The notes beneath the pieces were generated by a model that saw only the letters and a program-made list of their open reading frames with translations, made no database searches and was not told where the DNA came from. Below are positions 25,793-33,817 of a stretch of DNA of 64,000 nucleotides, piece by piece. Position numbers and translations under genes: made by a program. The stretch is from an uncultured Eggerthellaceae bacterium. GTDB lineage: Bacteria > Actinomycetota > Coriobacteriia > Coriobacteriales > Eggerthellaceae. Where the stretch lies: assembly GCA_910588435.1 (NCBI GenBank), contig CAJUPL010000002.1:91410-155409 (forward strand). The letters run 5' to 3'. Positions within the stretch are counted from its first letter, which is position 1; each line of letters begins with the position of its first letter.

Positions 25793-26133
25793 GTAGGCGG
25801 CTGCATTGCAGCCGCAGTTGCACGCTAGTGCAACGTAACGCAGGCGCTAGCCTGCGAACACCCGGAACCAGGCAACTGGTCAGGCTACCTAGCCTGGCGC
25901 AGACCACCTATCCGGGCATTTCGGGTTATCACCCTCATTTCGCTGTGCTAGCGCACAGCTGCGCTTGCAATGCAAGCGCCCACATGATGGGGAAGCGTCC
26001 ATTCTTAAGGGCTTCTTCGGGCTTGCAGGTAGCTGCGGCTGCAGTGCAGCCGCCTACCGCAAATGGTTTTGGTTGGATCGGTGGCCGGAGGCCACCAAGG
26101 CCACTATCAAAGGAGCGGGTGCCCCGCACCCGC
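25793..26133 (+). repeat. Multi-hairpin structured intergenic element, copy 1
   Basis: Non-coding. It is a chain of perfect stem-loops: 25797-25815 (loop ATT), 25817-25834, 25840-25855, 25881-25896, 25942-25959, 25961-25979 (loop AAT), 26035-26053 (loop AGT), 26080-26096 and 26115-26133 (loop CCC). Between them is a conserved centre closed by CCCGGA (25861-25866) with TCCGGG (25911-25916) and a small hairpin GGGT-TATC-ACCC. The part up to about 26000 aligns, reversed, with 36080-36316. Several stems differ between the copies yet remain complementary. It could be a structured RNA in the 5' leader of the surface-protein gene or a single-stranded-DNA-type mobile element. Confidence 0.8.
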
Positions 26134-26195
26134 GGCACTGGACTACCGAAAACGGATGAAGGAGACCGCTAACCTGATGTAGGTTTGATGGAATC

Positions 26196-26224
26196 TTGAC
26201 ACAACAACATATGTTCGCTACACG
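26196..26224 (+). promoter_or_regulatory. Candidate promoter of the surface-protein genes
   Basis: TTGACA (26196-26201), 17-bp spacer, TACACG (26219-26224). The spacer contains the palindrome AACATATGTT (26206-26215), a possible operator. If used, the hairpin element upstream would not be in this transcript. Confidence 0.45.
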
Positions 26225-26278
26225 GCTGGCCCACGGATGCTAAAGTGGGTCGCTTTCATTTTCAGGGCATGGATCCCT

Positions 26279-26361
26279 GAGCACCATCGATTGAGCACTA
26301 TCAGCACCACTGGATCACCAGCATCACCCGCACTACAGCACCAAAGCACTGGGAGCACTAC
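26279..26361 (+). repeat. Short AGCAC-type repeats in the surface-protein leader
   Basis: Seven imperfect copies of (G/C/A)AGCA(C/T)(C/T)A within about 80 bp directly upstream of the ribosome-binding site AAGGAGAGAG. The other intergenic regions in the window do not show this pattern to my reading. Confidence 0.5.
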
Positions 26362-26375
26362 GAACAAGGAGAGAG

Positions 26376-28553
26376 ATGATCACCACGAGCAAGGGGAAGG
26401 CTTGCGCCTTCATCGCTGTCATCTTGGCCTGCTTGATGGCATTGTCCATGAGCCCGCTTCGGGCATCAGCAGACGAGGGTGACACGAACAGCATCACCAT
26501 ATTCGGCGTTGATTCGCTCGATATGAGCCATGATGCAACCGAATGGGAGATAGCGCGCGCAGAAGGGCTAGGGGAGGACCCGGTCTTCATAGAGCTATAC
26601 GAGAACGGCAAGCAGATCTCTGGCCGCATCCCCTATACGCCGGATCAAGACGCGGATGACACCCTTGGCGCCATCGCGCACATCATCACGCTCCATCTGG
26701 ATGGCGCAAGCCCGGCGGACATGCTGGGCTCATACGCTGATGCAGCTCGTCCGAAGATCTCCTTCAAGGTCTTTCAGAAGGCCGTAGGCGGGAGCCCCCT
26801 TCCCGGTGGGGAGATGACGGTCTATCCCATCTATGCGAAGCTCACCTCCCCTGACGCTGACCCCCAGTATCGCTTTCTGGGGATTCGCACGGCACCAGCC
26901 ACGGATGCTGGCGTGCCAGTGCTGAAGGACCTTCAGATCGGCGCCACCTACTATGAGGGCCTGGGTGAGGGTGGCAACCGCGTCTCATACGCGCTGGAGA
27001 GAGCAGCCAACGGCAAGGACAACGCGTTCGAGCCCCAGAACAGCTGCTACGTGGTCACCTACAAGCGCTCCCAAGAGAACAGCATCTCAGGCGGCATCAA
27101 GTACGTTGACCCAGACGGAAACCTGGTGAAGGAGACCATCGTCTCCAACATAACCGAGGAGACGAAGCGGGTGGCCATCGAGCCTTCCTTCACTGTGAGC
27201 GTGGACAACAAGGACGTCTTCTACCGCCGTCTGCACAACTTGAACCGCGAGTTCGTAGAGCTCTCGGCACAGAAGTCCACCTACACCGTGCCTGTGATCC
27301 CTGTGCACGGGATGACGGCCGACGCGTACACGGTCACCGTGGAGTACGTTGACCAGCACGGCCGCAAGCTTTGGGAAGATGACGTCAACGTCAAGAACTA
27401 CGGCTACCAGTACACGCTCCCGGAGGCCTTCTCCATGTATCAAGAGAAGGAGGCCAAGTACTACAGCTACGTTGGCGTGGATGCGAAGGCCCCAACACCC
27501 GCGAACGGTGCCAGCTCAACAGAGAGCGCGAAGGAGTGGGCGAACCCGCTCATCCTGGACGTCACCTTGGGGGATGCTGATTTCCGCCTAGAGGATGGCA
27601 AGAGGAAGATCACCGCTCGCTACACCTCAGAGAACGTTGAGATCCCCTTCACCATCGTGGAGGTTGATGGCGCGCAGAACATAGAGCTTGCCCGCACCAC
27701 TCACACCATCACTCCTGAGGTGACCGGCGAGGAAGCCATCACCTACCAGCCTGAGAACAAGCTCTTCAATGGCAACTTCTATGAGCCATGGGCTGGCAAC
27801 ACCTCTCAGATCACCTATTGCTGGGATGACATCGCGGCTGGCAAGGACCTCTTGCAGTACGTCTACTACGTTCCGGAAGGCCACGTTGCTGATCACTCGT
27901 ATGATCTGAACGTGCAGCACGTGAACATCGCGAACGGGTCGGTCATCAAGACCGATGTGGTCACGGTTGACCCGCAGCTGAATGACTATCTGCACATAGT
28001 TGGTGACAGCCAGTTCACGCAGGATGGCAACACCTACATCCGCTTAGCTGGTCAGGAGAAGGGCTTCTATCACTCCTACTACACCAACGTGCCCAACCGC
28101 ACCTACACCATCTACTACCGTGATTCTAAGGACACCATCAATGCCAACACCGTGGTGAACCGCACGCAGATCATAGAGACCACGCGCGATGTGATCGTGC
28201 CAGGAACCGTGACGGCAGGCATCACCGCGGCACCGGTGCCCGTGACACCTGCGGCGGACGGCACGCCTGAGGGCGTTGACGCAGGCATAGGCGCGGGGGA
28301 TGGCACCACCATCATCAATGACGATGCAACGCCGCTTGCGAACCTAGACGGCCTTGATACGACGACTGAGCGAACCATCGCTGACAACGAGAACCCGCTG
28401 GCATCTGGCGTGAGCGCTGATGCGCAGATCGAGTTCCCGTGGATCCCCGTCTTCGGTGGCCTTCTAGCCGTAGTCGTCGCAGCGCTAGCAGGGGCATTCT
28501 TCCTCCTTCGCAAGCGCAATGAGAAGTCCGCGAACGCCAGTAGGCGCGAATAG
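26376..28553 (+). CDS. Secreted, C-terminally membrane-anchored surface protein
   Basis: 725-aa predicted cell-surface protein. A signal peptide (cleavage about residue 32, ASA-DEG) precedes several beta domains with MucBP-like phrases: GGIKYVDPDGNLVKE near 239, and VTVEYVDQHGRKLWEDDV near 322. Near the C-terminus come two copies of an I-x(2-3)-x-x-PLA motif (IINDDATPLA, TIADNENPLA), then a helix at about 688-711 and the basic tail LRKRNEKSANASRRE. No LPXTG motif is present, so anchoring is probably by the membrane helix. MucBP-like repeats bind mucins or other glycoproteins in lactobacilli, so an adhesive role is inferred. It lies 16 bp before the giant LPXTG protein and likely shares its transcript. 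Confidence 0.75.
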   Translation: MITTSKGKACAFIAVILACLMALSMSPLRASADEGDTNSITIFGVDSLDMSHDATEWEIARAEGLGEDPVFIELYENGKQISGRIPYTPDQDADDTLGAIAHIITLHLDGASPADMLGSYADAARPKISFKVFQKAVGGSPLPGGEMTVYPIYAKLTSPDADPQYRFLGIRTAPATDAGVPVLKDLQIGATYYEGLGEGGNRVSYALERAANGKDNAFEPQNSCYVVTYKRSQENSISGGIKYVDPDGNLVKETIVSNITEETKRVAIEPSFTVSVDNKDVFYRRLHNLNREFVELSAQKSTYTVPVIPVHGMTADAYTVTVEYVDQHGRKLWEDDVNVKNYGYQYTLPEAFSMYQEKEAKYYSYVGVDAKAPTPANGASSTESAKEWANPLILDVTLGDADFRLEDGKRKITARYTSENVEIPFTIVEVDGAQNIELARTTHTITPEVTGEEAITYQPENKLFNGNFYEPWAGNTSQITYCWDDIAAGKDLLQYVYYVPEGHVADHSYDLNVQHVNIANGSVIKTDVVTVDPQLNDYLHIVGDSQFTQDGNTYIRLAGQEKGFYHSYYTNVPNRTYTIYYRDSKDTINANTVVNRTQIIETTRDVIVPGTVTAGITAAPVPVTPAADGTPEGVDAGIGAGDGTTIINDDATPLANLDGLDTTTERTIADNENPLASGVSADAQIEFPWIPVFGGLLAVVVAALAGAFFLLRKRNEKSANASRRE

Positions 28554-28569
28554 AGAGGCGAAAGATCAG

Positions 28570-31500
28570 ATGAGAGCAACAACACAGAACAGCCTCGTGC
28601 GGAAGCTCATCAGCATCCTTCTGGCCATCGTGATGGTGGCCTCGCTGATGGGGATATCAACGGCCGCATTCGCTGAGGATCCGGCAGAGACGGACGGCAC
28701 GAACACTGAGATCCAAGACCCAACCGTCACTGAGGTTGACCCGGATGGGAACATCATCATAGAGGGTGACGGGACGCTAGATGAGGAGTTCGGTGGCTTT
28801 GAAGGCATCGATGTTCCTGCAGGTGAGAATGGCGAAGGGGACTCCGGCATGCCTGATGGGTCCGAAGGGGACGAAGACGCTCCTGAGGATGAGGGCGTAA
28901 AGGAGCTCAAGCTGCCAGACGGCATCAGGATCAACGGCACGCAGGCATTGTCTGCGGATCAGCAGCATATCTTCATAGAGGACGATGGCACCAGGCTCGT
29001 CTTCGATGGAGGTGGGTCATACACCGTTGAGTTCTATGAGGTGAACGAGGCCTCTGAGAGCGAGCAGGCACAAGCGTCTTCTGAGGAAGAGCAGCAAGCT
29101 CAGACGGAAGAGCTCCAGAGCGAAGAGAACAATGAGTCAGATGAGCCTTCTAAGACGGAAGAGCAAGCTTCTGAACCCGAGCCTGTGGACATCGATCTCC
29201 ATATAGAGGACGGCAAGCCTGTTCTCGACGTTTCGATCGATGTCCGTGGAGGCACAAGCGTCACTCTTGAGGGCGAGGGCAAAGTTGATGCAACTGGCCA
29301 GAACAGGAGCGCCATCACCGTTGAGGGCGCAGGCAGCACTCTAACCTTGAAGGACAACGTCATCGTCACTGGCGGAACTGGAACGCTCGTGCACACGAGC
29401 GACTTCAACGAGTCTGGAATGGCAGGATACGTTGCCGGCGGTGGGATCCTCGTGCAGCGCACGGCGAACAGTGTGGGCAATGCCAAGCTCTTCATGGAGG
29501 GCGGCACTGTCACAGGCAACGAAGCGAACGCTGGCGGTGGCATCTTCATCGATCGCGATTGCGTCTTCAAGATGAGCGGCGGCACCGTTTCCAACAATAC
29601 AGCCAAGGTCTTCGAAGGCGGTGGCATATACGTTGCGGGCCACAGTGATGGCACGGAAGGCTCCAATGCCTGTGTGATCTCAAAGGGTAATATCACTGGC
29701 AACAAGACCGAGACCTCATTCTCATGGGGCGGTGGCGGCATCTTCGTTGAGGTTCAGGGTAGCGTGAAGATCGGCACTGCCTCCATCACGCGCAACGTTG
29801 CGAATGGCCTTGGCGGTGGTGTTTCAGGGTGCCCACATGCAGCCATTGGCATTGGTGCCATCACTGAGGGTGCAGCTATATTCAAGAATACGGCCAACTA
29901 CACTGATGGCCGTCCATCCAACAAGGTGCTCAGGTTGCTGAAGACGCATCCCATTCGCACCAATGAGGATGTTGTCTACAGCGGAGATATGTATGCATAC
30001 GGTCTTGAGAAGGGAGATGTCTCTCCTGCCTATGGTGGCTCTACGGGTGAGATAGCTCGCGATCAGAGCGGAAAATGGTCTTCTGAAGGTGTGGATTGGG
30101 CGCATTACGCTCAGGACTTCTACTGCACGAAGGCAAGCCATGTGTATGGCAATGACCTTGGCCAGGACAACCAGAACGCATGGGAAGGATACATAGCTGG
30201 TGCCGAGACCAATCAGGGATACTCCGAGGCGAACTCCTTCGGATACAGTGACTCATCCCAGGCAGAGGGTTTCGTGCTTCCAGGCGCAACGCTTCCTGTG
30301 AAGAAGGGTGACACCATCAAGGTGTATGACGCAACCTTAGGCCTCAGGAGCACAGCAACGTCTGACCCGAAGGCTGATGAGCGAAACGTCATCATCACTG
30401 ACAATTTCAGTGGCACGCACGGTGGAGGCATCGGATGCAATGGCACCCTCTCTATCGATGAGCCTGCAGCGGGCGAGTTCGTTGACTCGTTCTCGCTTGA
30501 GGTGACCAAGCAGTTCAAGAACAGCCACGGCCAGCCGCTCAAGCTTGAGGGAGGGGAGTTCACCTTCCAATTGAAAGACGGCGATACGGTCATAGCCTCT
30601 TCCACGAACGATGCTGATGGAAAGGTCCGCTTCACGATCCCTGGTGAGAAGTACATCAATAGGGATGAGCTTGGTGTTGCTCACATCCACAATTTGAAGC
30701 TGTGCGAGGTCATTCCTGCAGACAGCAACATCACCCAAGAGGGCGGCCCCAGGGAATATGACGTGAAGCTCAGCATAGTGACGGAAAGGACCCAAAAGAA
30801 GCTCAACTCGTCAGGTAGTCGCTACATATTCGTGTATACCCCCAAGGTGACGGTCACCTATGACAACCAGGGGTCAGACCTCACCATCACGAACATCTTG
30901 AACCTCAAGTCCAACTGGTTGCCTGACGTGAACAAGAACTACTTCGGGCAGACAGACGGCGCGAACCCGGCCTTCAGCTTCAGCCTCACTGGCATCACCG
31001 ATCCATTCGCGGACGGTGTGGACAGCTCAGCAACGCTTGACTCGCTCACTCGCACTGAGGAGCCGGATGCCACGGATGTTGCTTCGGTCTTCACGGACGA
31101 GGGTGGCAACAAGAAGTTCTTCATGCAGGTGACCAACGGCGAGTATGCCGATGGCACGGCAGATGTCCCATTCAACAACATCACCTATACCACTGAAGGG
31201 GATCGCTGGTATCTGCTCAAAGAGGATGGCGGTCAAGACCCAACCGTCTATGTGGTGAAGGTTAAAGTTGAAGCTGAGACGGATGACGAAGGCAAGACGC
31301 GCGCCCTGAACGCGCATGTGACTGACATCTGGTTCGCCTATGGCTTCGAGGGTCAAGACCTCACTGTGGACGACTTGGATTCGTTCGAAAGCGAGGGTAG
31401 CGGCAATACGGTTGAGTTCAACAACTCTGACACCTCTCGCTCATTCGCGGCATTCGGTTACCGCGTGCGTGCAGCAAGCAACGTGGCTATTGACCAGCAG

Positions 31501-32904
31501 TGCTTGGTGGATCCGAAGATCTGGAAGCAGCTTGAGGGTGGAACCCTTGAGGGCGGCGAGTTCCAATTCAGCTTGATAGAGGTTGCGGATCTGAACTCCA
31601 CTGATGGTCTAGGCTTCGAGGTCATCGCCAGGAATGACGAATACGGCATGGTGGACTTCGACGAAGCGGGCAACGTTGCTGCTCCCGGCGAGGATCCCTG
31701 CTGCCTATCATTCAACACTCCCGGCACTCGCTACTATCGTGTCATAGAGGATCGCAATTACGAGAATCGTCCGAATGTTGAATACAGCAATGATGACATC
31801 ACGTTCACCGTGGACGTCATTCGCAATGATGCTGGTCAGCTGGAAGTGGCGGATATGTTCTACGGCAAGCTGGTGAATGGTGAGAACATCCCGTTCGAAG
31901 ACGAGTCCAAGGATCCAACTTGGCATCCCACCATCACCAACAAGGTGCGTGGCATGGACCTGATGGTGCAGAAGACCAGCGAAGCTGATCGCACCGAGGG
32001 CCTTGAGGGCGCGGTTTATGACCTCTACATGGTAAGTGACGGCACGCAGGGCGATGTCTTCATGGGCAGCGGCACGTCTGATGCGGACGGCTGGATCCTG
32101 TATGAGGACGTGAACCTGATGACGGGCACGCCATACTACTTCAAGGAGAAGACGCCGCCCGCGGGACACACCGTCGACGGCTTCCGTAGCCTCTACTTCT
32201 ACCTGGTGCCTGACTCAACGGCTGAGAACGGATACACGCTGAAGTACGTTGAGAATCTGGGTGATATGGGCAATGAGTCCGAAGACCAGGAGCGCGTGAC
32301 GTCCATGGCGGCATCAACGCAGAAGGCGCGCGCAACCGAAGGCAACCTGCTCTTCACCTACGCTCACGACGGCGGCGTGTATGACGCAGTCACCACCCTT
32401 GACTTCAACAAGCTGGACACGCGCACGCATGAATGGGTGGAAGGCGCGAAGCTCTCCATCTTGGAAAAGGCAACCGGCAAGCTGATCAGCTCCTGGACCA
32501 CTGGCAAGGGCAGCCACACCATCTCACGCCAGCTGGACGTGGACGTTGAGTACATCCTTCGTGAGGATCAGGCGCCTGACGGATACGCCACAGCCGCTGA
32601 TGTTGTCTTCAAGCTTGACCAGTTCGGCAACGTTGAGATCCTATCTGGTGGCGGTAGCAATGCTGAGGTGCAGGAGTCCACGCTCACGATGTATGACACC
32701 ATGTTCGACACCGAGAACGTGATCTACCGCATGAACGAGACACTGCGTGAGGTCCCAAGCACTGACGGTTCAAGGCTTCCGCAGACAGGTGATGATTCGC
32801 TTGGCCGCATCGTGGCGTTCACGCTGCTTGGCGTGGCGGCGCTCTGTCTAATGACGGTTGCCGCGTTCGCGCTGAGGCGTCGCCGCAAGAGGGATGTGCG
32901 CTAG
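28570..32904 (+). CDS. Giant LPXTG-anchored adhesin/pilin-like protein
   Basis: 1444-aa wall-anchored surface protein. In order: signal peptide (1-35, AFA-EDP); acidic Glu/Asp-rich region to about 220; parallel beta-helix with repeated GGG(I/V) and NNTA/TGNEA-type coils (about 225-420); three pilin-type isopeptide domains starting near 643 (LEVTKQFKNS), 785 and 980 (VDPKIWKQLEGG); two Cna-B/SpaA-like domains near 1129 (MVQKTSEADRTEGLEGAVYDL) and 1276 (LDFNKLDTRTHEW). The sorting signal is RLPQTGDD at 1402-1409, followed by a helix and RRRRKRDVR. Sortase cleavage in LPQTG is expected, but no sortase gene is in the window. The ATG at 28570 follows GCGAAAGATC; an ORF start at 28519 overlaps the upstream gene. 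Confidence 0.9.
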   Translation: MRATTQNSLVRKLISILLAIVMVASLMGISTAAFAEDPAETDGTNTEIQDPTVTEVDPDGNIIIEGDGTLDEEFGGFEGIDVPAGENGEGDSGMPDGSEGDEDAPEDEGVKELKLPDGIRINGTQALSADQQHIFIEDDGTRLVFDGGGSYTVEFYEVNEASESEQAQASSEEEQQAQTEELQSEENNESDEPSKTEEQASEPEPVDIDLHIEDGKPVLDVSIDVRGGTSVTLEGEGKVDATGQNRSAITVEGAGSTLTLKDNVIVTGGTGTLVHTSDFNESGMAGYVAGGGILVQRTANSVGNAKLFMEGGTVTGNEANAGGGIFIDRDCVFKMSGGTVSNNTAKVFEGGGIYVAGHSDGTEGSNACVISKGNITGNKTETSFSWGGGGIFVEVQGSVKIGTASITRNVANGLGGGVSGCPHAAIGIGAITEGAAIFKNTANYTDGRPSNKVLRLLKTHPIRTNEDVVYSGDMYAYGLEKGDVSPAYGGSTGEIARDQSGKWSSEGVDWAHYAQDFYCTKASHVYGNDLGQDNQNAWEGYIAGAETNQGYSEANSFGYSDSSQAEGFVLPGATLPVKKGDTIKVYDATLGLRSTATSDPKADERNVIITDNFSGTHGGGIGCNGTLSIDEPAAGEFVDSFSLEVTKQFKNSHGQPLKLEGGEFTFQLKDGDTVIASSTNDADGKVRFTIPGEKYINRDELGVAHIHNLKLCEVIPADSNITQEGGPREYDVKLSIVTERTQKKLNSSGSRYIFVYTPKVTVTYDNQGSDLTITNILNLKSNWLPDVNKNYFGQTDGANPAFSFSLTGITDPFADGVDSSATLDSLTRTEEPDATDVASVFTDEGGNKKFFMQVTNGEYADGTADVPFNNITYTTEGDRWYLLKEDGGQDPTVYVVKVKVEAETDDEGKTRALNAHVTDIWFAYGFEGQDLTVDDLDSFESEGSGNTVEFNNSDTSRSFAAFGYRVRAASNVAIDQQCLVDPKIWKQLEGGTLEGGEFQFSLIEVADLNSTDGLGFEVIARNDEYGMVDFDEAGNVAAPGEDPCCLSFNTPGTRYYRVIEDRNYENRPNVEYSNDDITFTVDVIRNDAGQLEVADMFYGKLVNGENIPFEDESKDPTWHPTITNKVRGMDLMVQKTSEADRTEGLEGAVYDLYMVSDGTQGDVFMGSGTSDADGWILYEDVNLMTGTPYYFKEKTPPAGHTVDGFRSLYFYLVPDSTAENGYTLKYVENLGDMGNESEDQERVTSMAASTQKARATEGNLLFTYAHDGGVYDAVTTLDFNKLDTRTHEWVEGAKLSILEKATGKLISSWTTGKGSHTISRQLDVDVEYILREDQAPDGYATAADVVFKLDQFGNVEILSGGGSNAEVQESTLTMYDTMFDTENVIYRMNETLREVPSTDGSRLPQTGDDSLGRIVAFTLLGVAALCLMTVAAFALRRRRKRDVR

Positions 32905-32936
32905 CCTCATCTGCGCGGCATCAAGCAGATCGCGAA

Positions 32937-32966
32937 AGGGCCTTGGGATCCCAAGGCCCTCTTCTT
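32937..32966 (+). terminator. Intrinsic terminator of the adhesin genes
   Basis: Perfect 10-bp stem AGGGCCTTGG/CCAAGGCCCT with loop GATC, followed by CTTCTT. Confidence 0.8.
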
Positions 32967-33042
32967 CTGGCATCTGCGCTATCCTATTCGCAAGATAGCC
33001 TGCTTTGAGGCAACGTATCTCACCTTAGGAAAGGATGCGAAC

Positions 33043-33279
33043 ATGGCTGCACCCGTACTCTACTATTGGGCACCTTGCCAGACCTGCTCTGTCGTCACCT
33101 CATTTGCGGACGAGAAGGGGATAGAGCTGGATAAGAGGGACGTTGAGCAAGAGGGTCCCTATCAGGAGCTCTTGGCGCTTGGTGGCGATGCGGACCTGAT
33201 CCCGTATCTGTCAGTTGACGGGCAGCTGATCCAGGGCAACGACGACGTCATCGCATATCTGACTGAGAGATATCTCTAG
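33043..33279 (+). CDS. Glutaredoxin-like thiol-redox protein
   Basis: 78-aa thioredoxin-fold protein. The active site is CQTC at residues 12-15 (WAPCQTC), not the CPYC of classical glutaredoxins, and the cis-Pro loop is DLIPYLSVDG. Conserved tail residues N-D-D-V-I-A-Y-L match glutaredoxin helix 3. It may act as a NrdH- or glutaredoxin-type reductant; the partner is unknown. TTAGGAAAGG precedes the ATG. The stop is followed by the apt start with a single intervening base, implying translational coupling. Confidence 0.75.
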   Translation: MAAPVLYYWAPCQTCSVVTSFADEKGIELDKRDVEQEGPYQELLALGGDADLIPYLSVDGQLIQGNDDVIAYLTERYL

Positions 33280-33280
33280 G

Positions 33281-33817
33281 ATGGGCAAGATCTACGAGGA
33301 CCTGATAGTCAGCATCCCTGACTATCCGAAAGAGGGCGTGATCTTCAAGGACATCATGCCGGTTCTGTCAGATGCGAAGGCGTTCGCGGCTGTGGTGGAT
33401 GACATCGCGGCTCATTTCGAAGGGCAGGGCGTCACGAAGGTCATGGGCGCTGAGGCGCGCGGGTTCCTCGTGGGCAGCGCTGTGGCATACAGGATGGGAG
33501 CGGGATTCGTTCCGGCACGCAAGCCGGGGAAGTTGCCGCGCAAGGCCATTCGCGAAGAGTTCGATCTGGAATACGGATCTAGCGCCCTTGAGGTCCATGT
33601 TGATTCCCTCACAGAAGATGACAAGGTGCTGATCGTGGATGACCTCATTGCCACTGGCGGTACTGCCGTTGCCATGGTGAAGCTGGTGGAGCGCGCAGGG
33701 GCGGCGCTTGTGGGGCTTGGGTTCTTCGTGGAACTGGCAGACCTTGAGCCTAGGAAGCTCCTTGGCAACGTCACGGATGCCGAGGTCTTCTCATTGGTCA
33801 GCGTGAGCGGAGCCTGA
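33281..33817 (+). CDS. apt: Adenine phosphoribosyltransferase
   Basis: 178-aa purine salvage enzyme making AMP from adenine and PRPP. It opens with DLIVSIPDYPKEGVIFKDI, followed by GAEARGFLVGSAVAYRMGAG and ARKPGKLPRKAI. The PRPP loop is VLIVDDLIATGGTAVAM near residue 120. Length and order are standard. It is coupled to the upstream glutaredoxin-like gene. The last 20 bp overlap the convergent surface-protein gene. Confidence 0.95.
   Translation: MGKIYEDLIVSIPDYPKEGVIFKDIMPVLSDAKAFAAVVDDIAAHFEGQGVTKVMGAEARGFLVGSAVAYRMGAGFVPARKPGKLPRKAIREEFDLEYGSSALEVHVDSLTEDDKVLIVDDLIATGGTAVAMVKLVERAGAALVGLGFFVELADLEPRKLLGNVTDAEVFSLVSVSGA

Noticed and set aside
25793..26133. Possible CRISPR array
   Set aside because: The hairpins are different from one another and there is no regular repeat-spacer periodicity and no cas gene.
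25828..26172. Open reading frames running through the multi-hairpin element
   Set aside because: They follow palindromic repeats, have no ribosome-binding site and their translations are Cys/Arg-rich shadows. The same kind of frames appears in copy 2.
28519..28569. Upstream start of the giant adhesin
   Set aside because: It overlaps the preceding gene, and the signal peptide begins naturally at the ATG at 28570.
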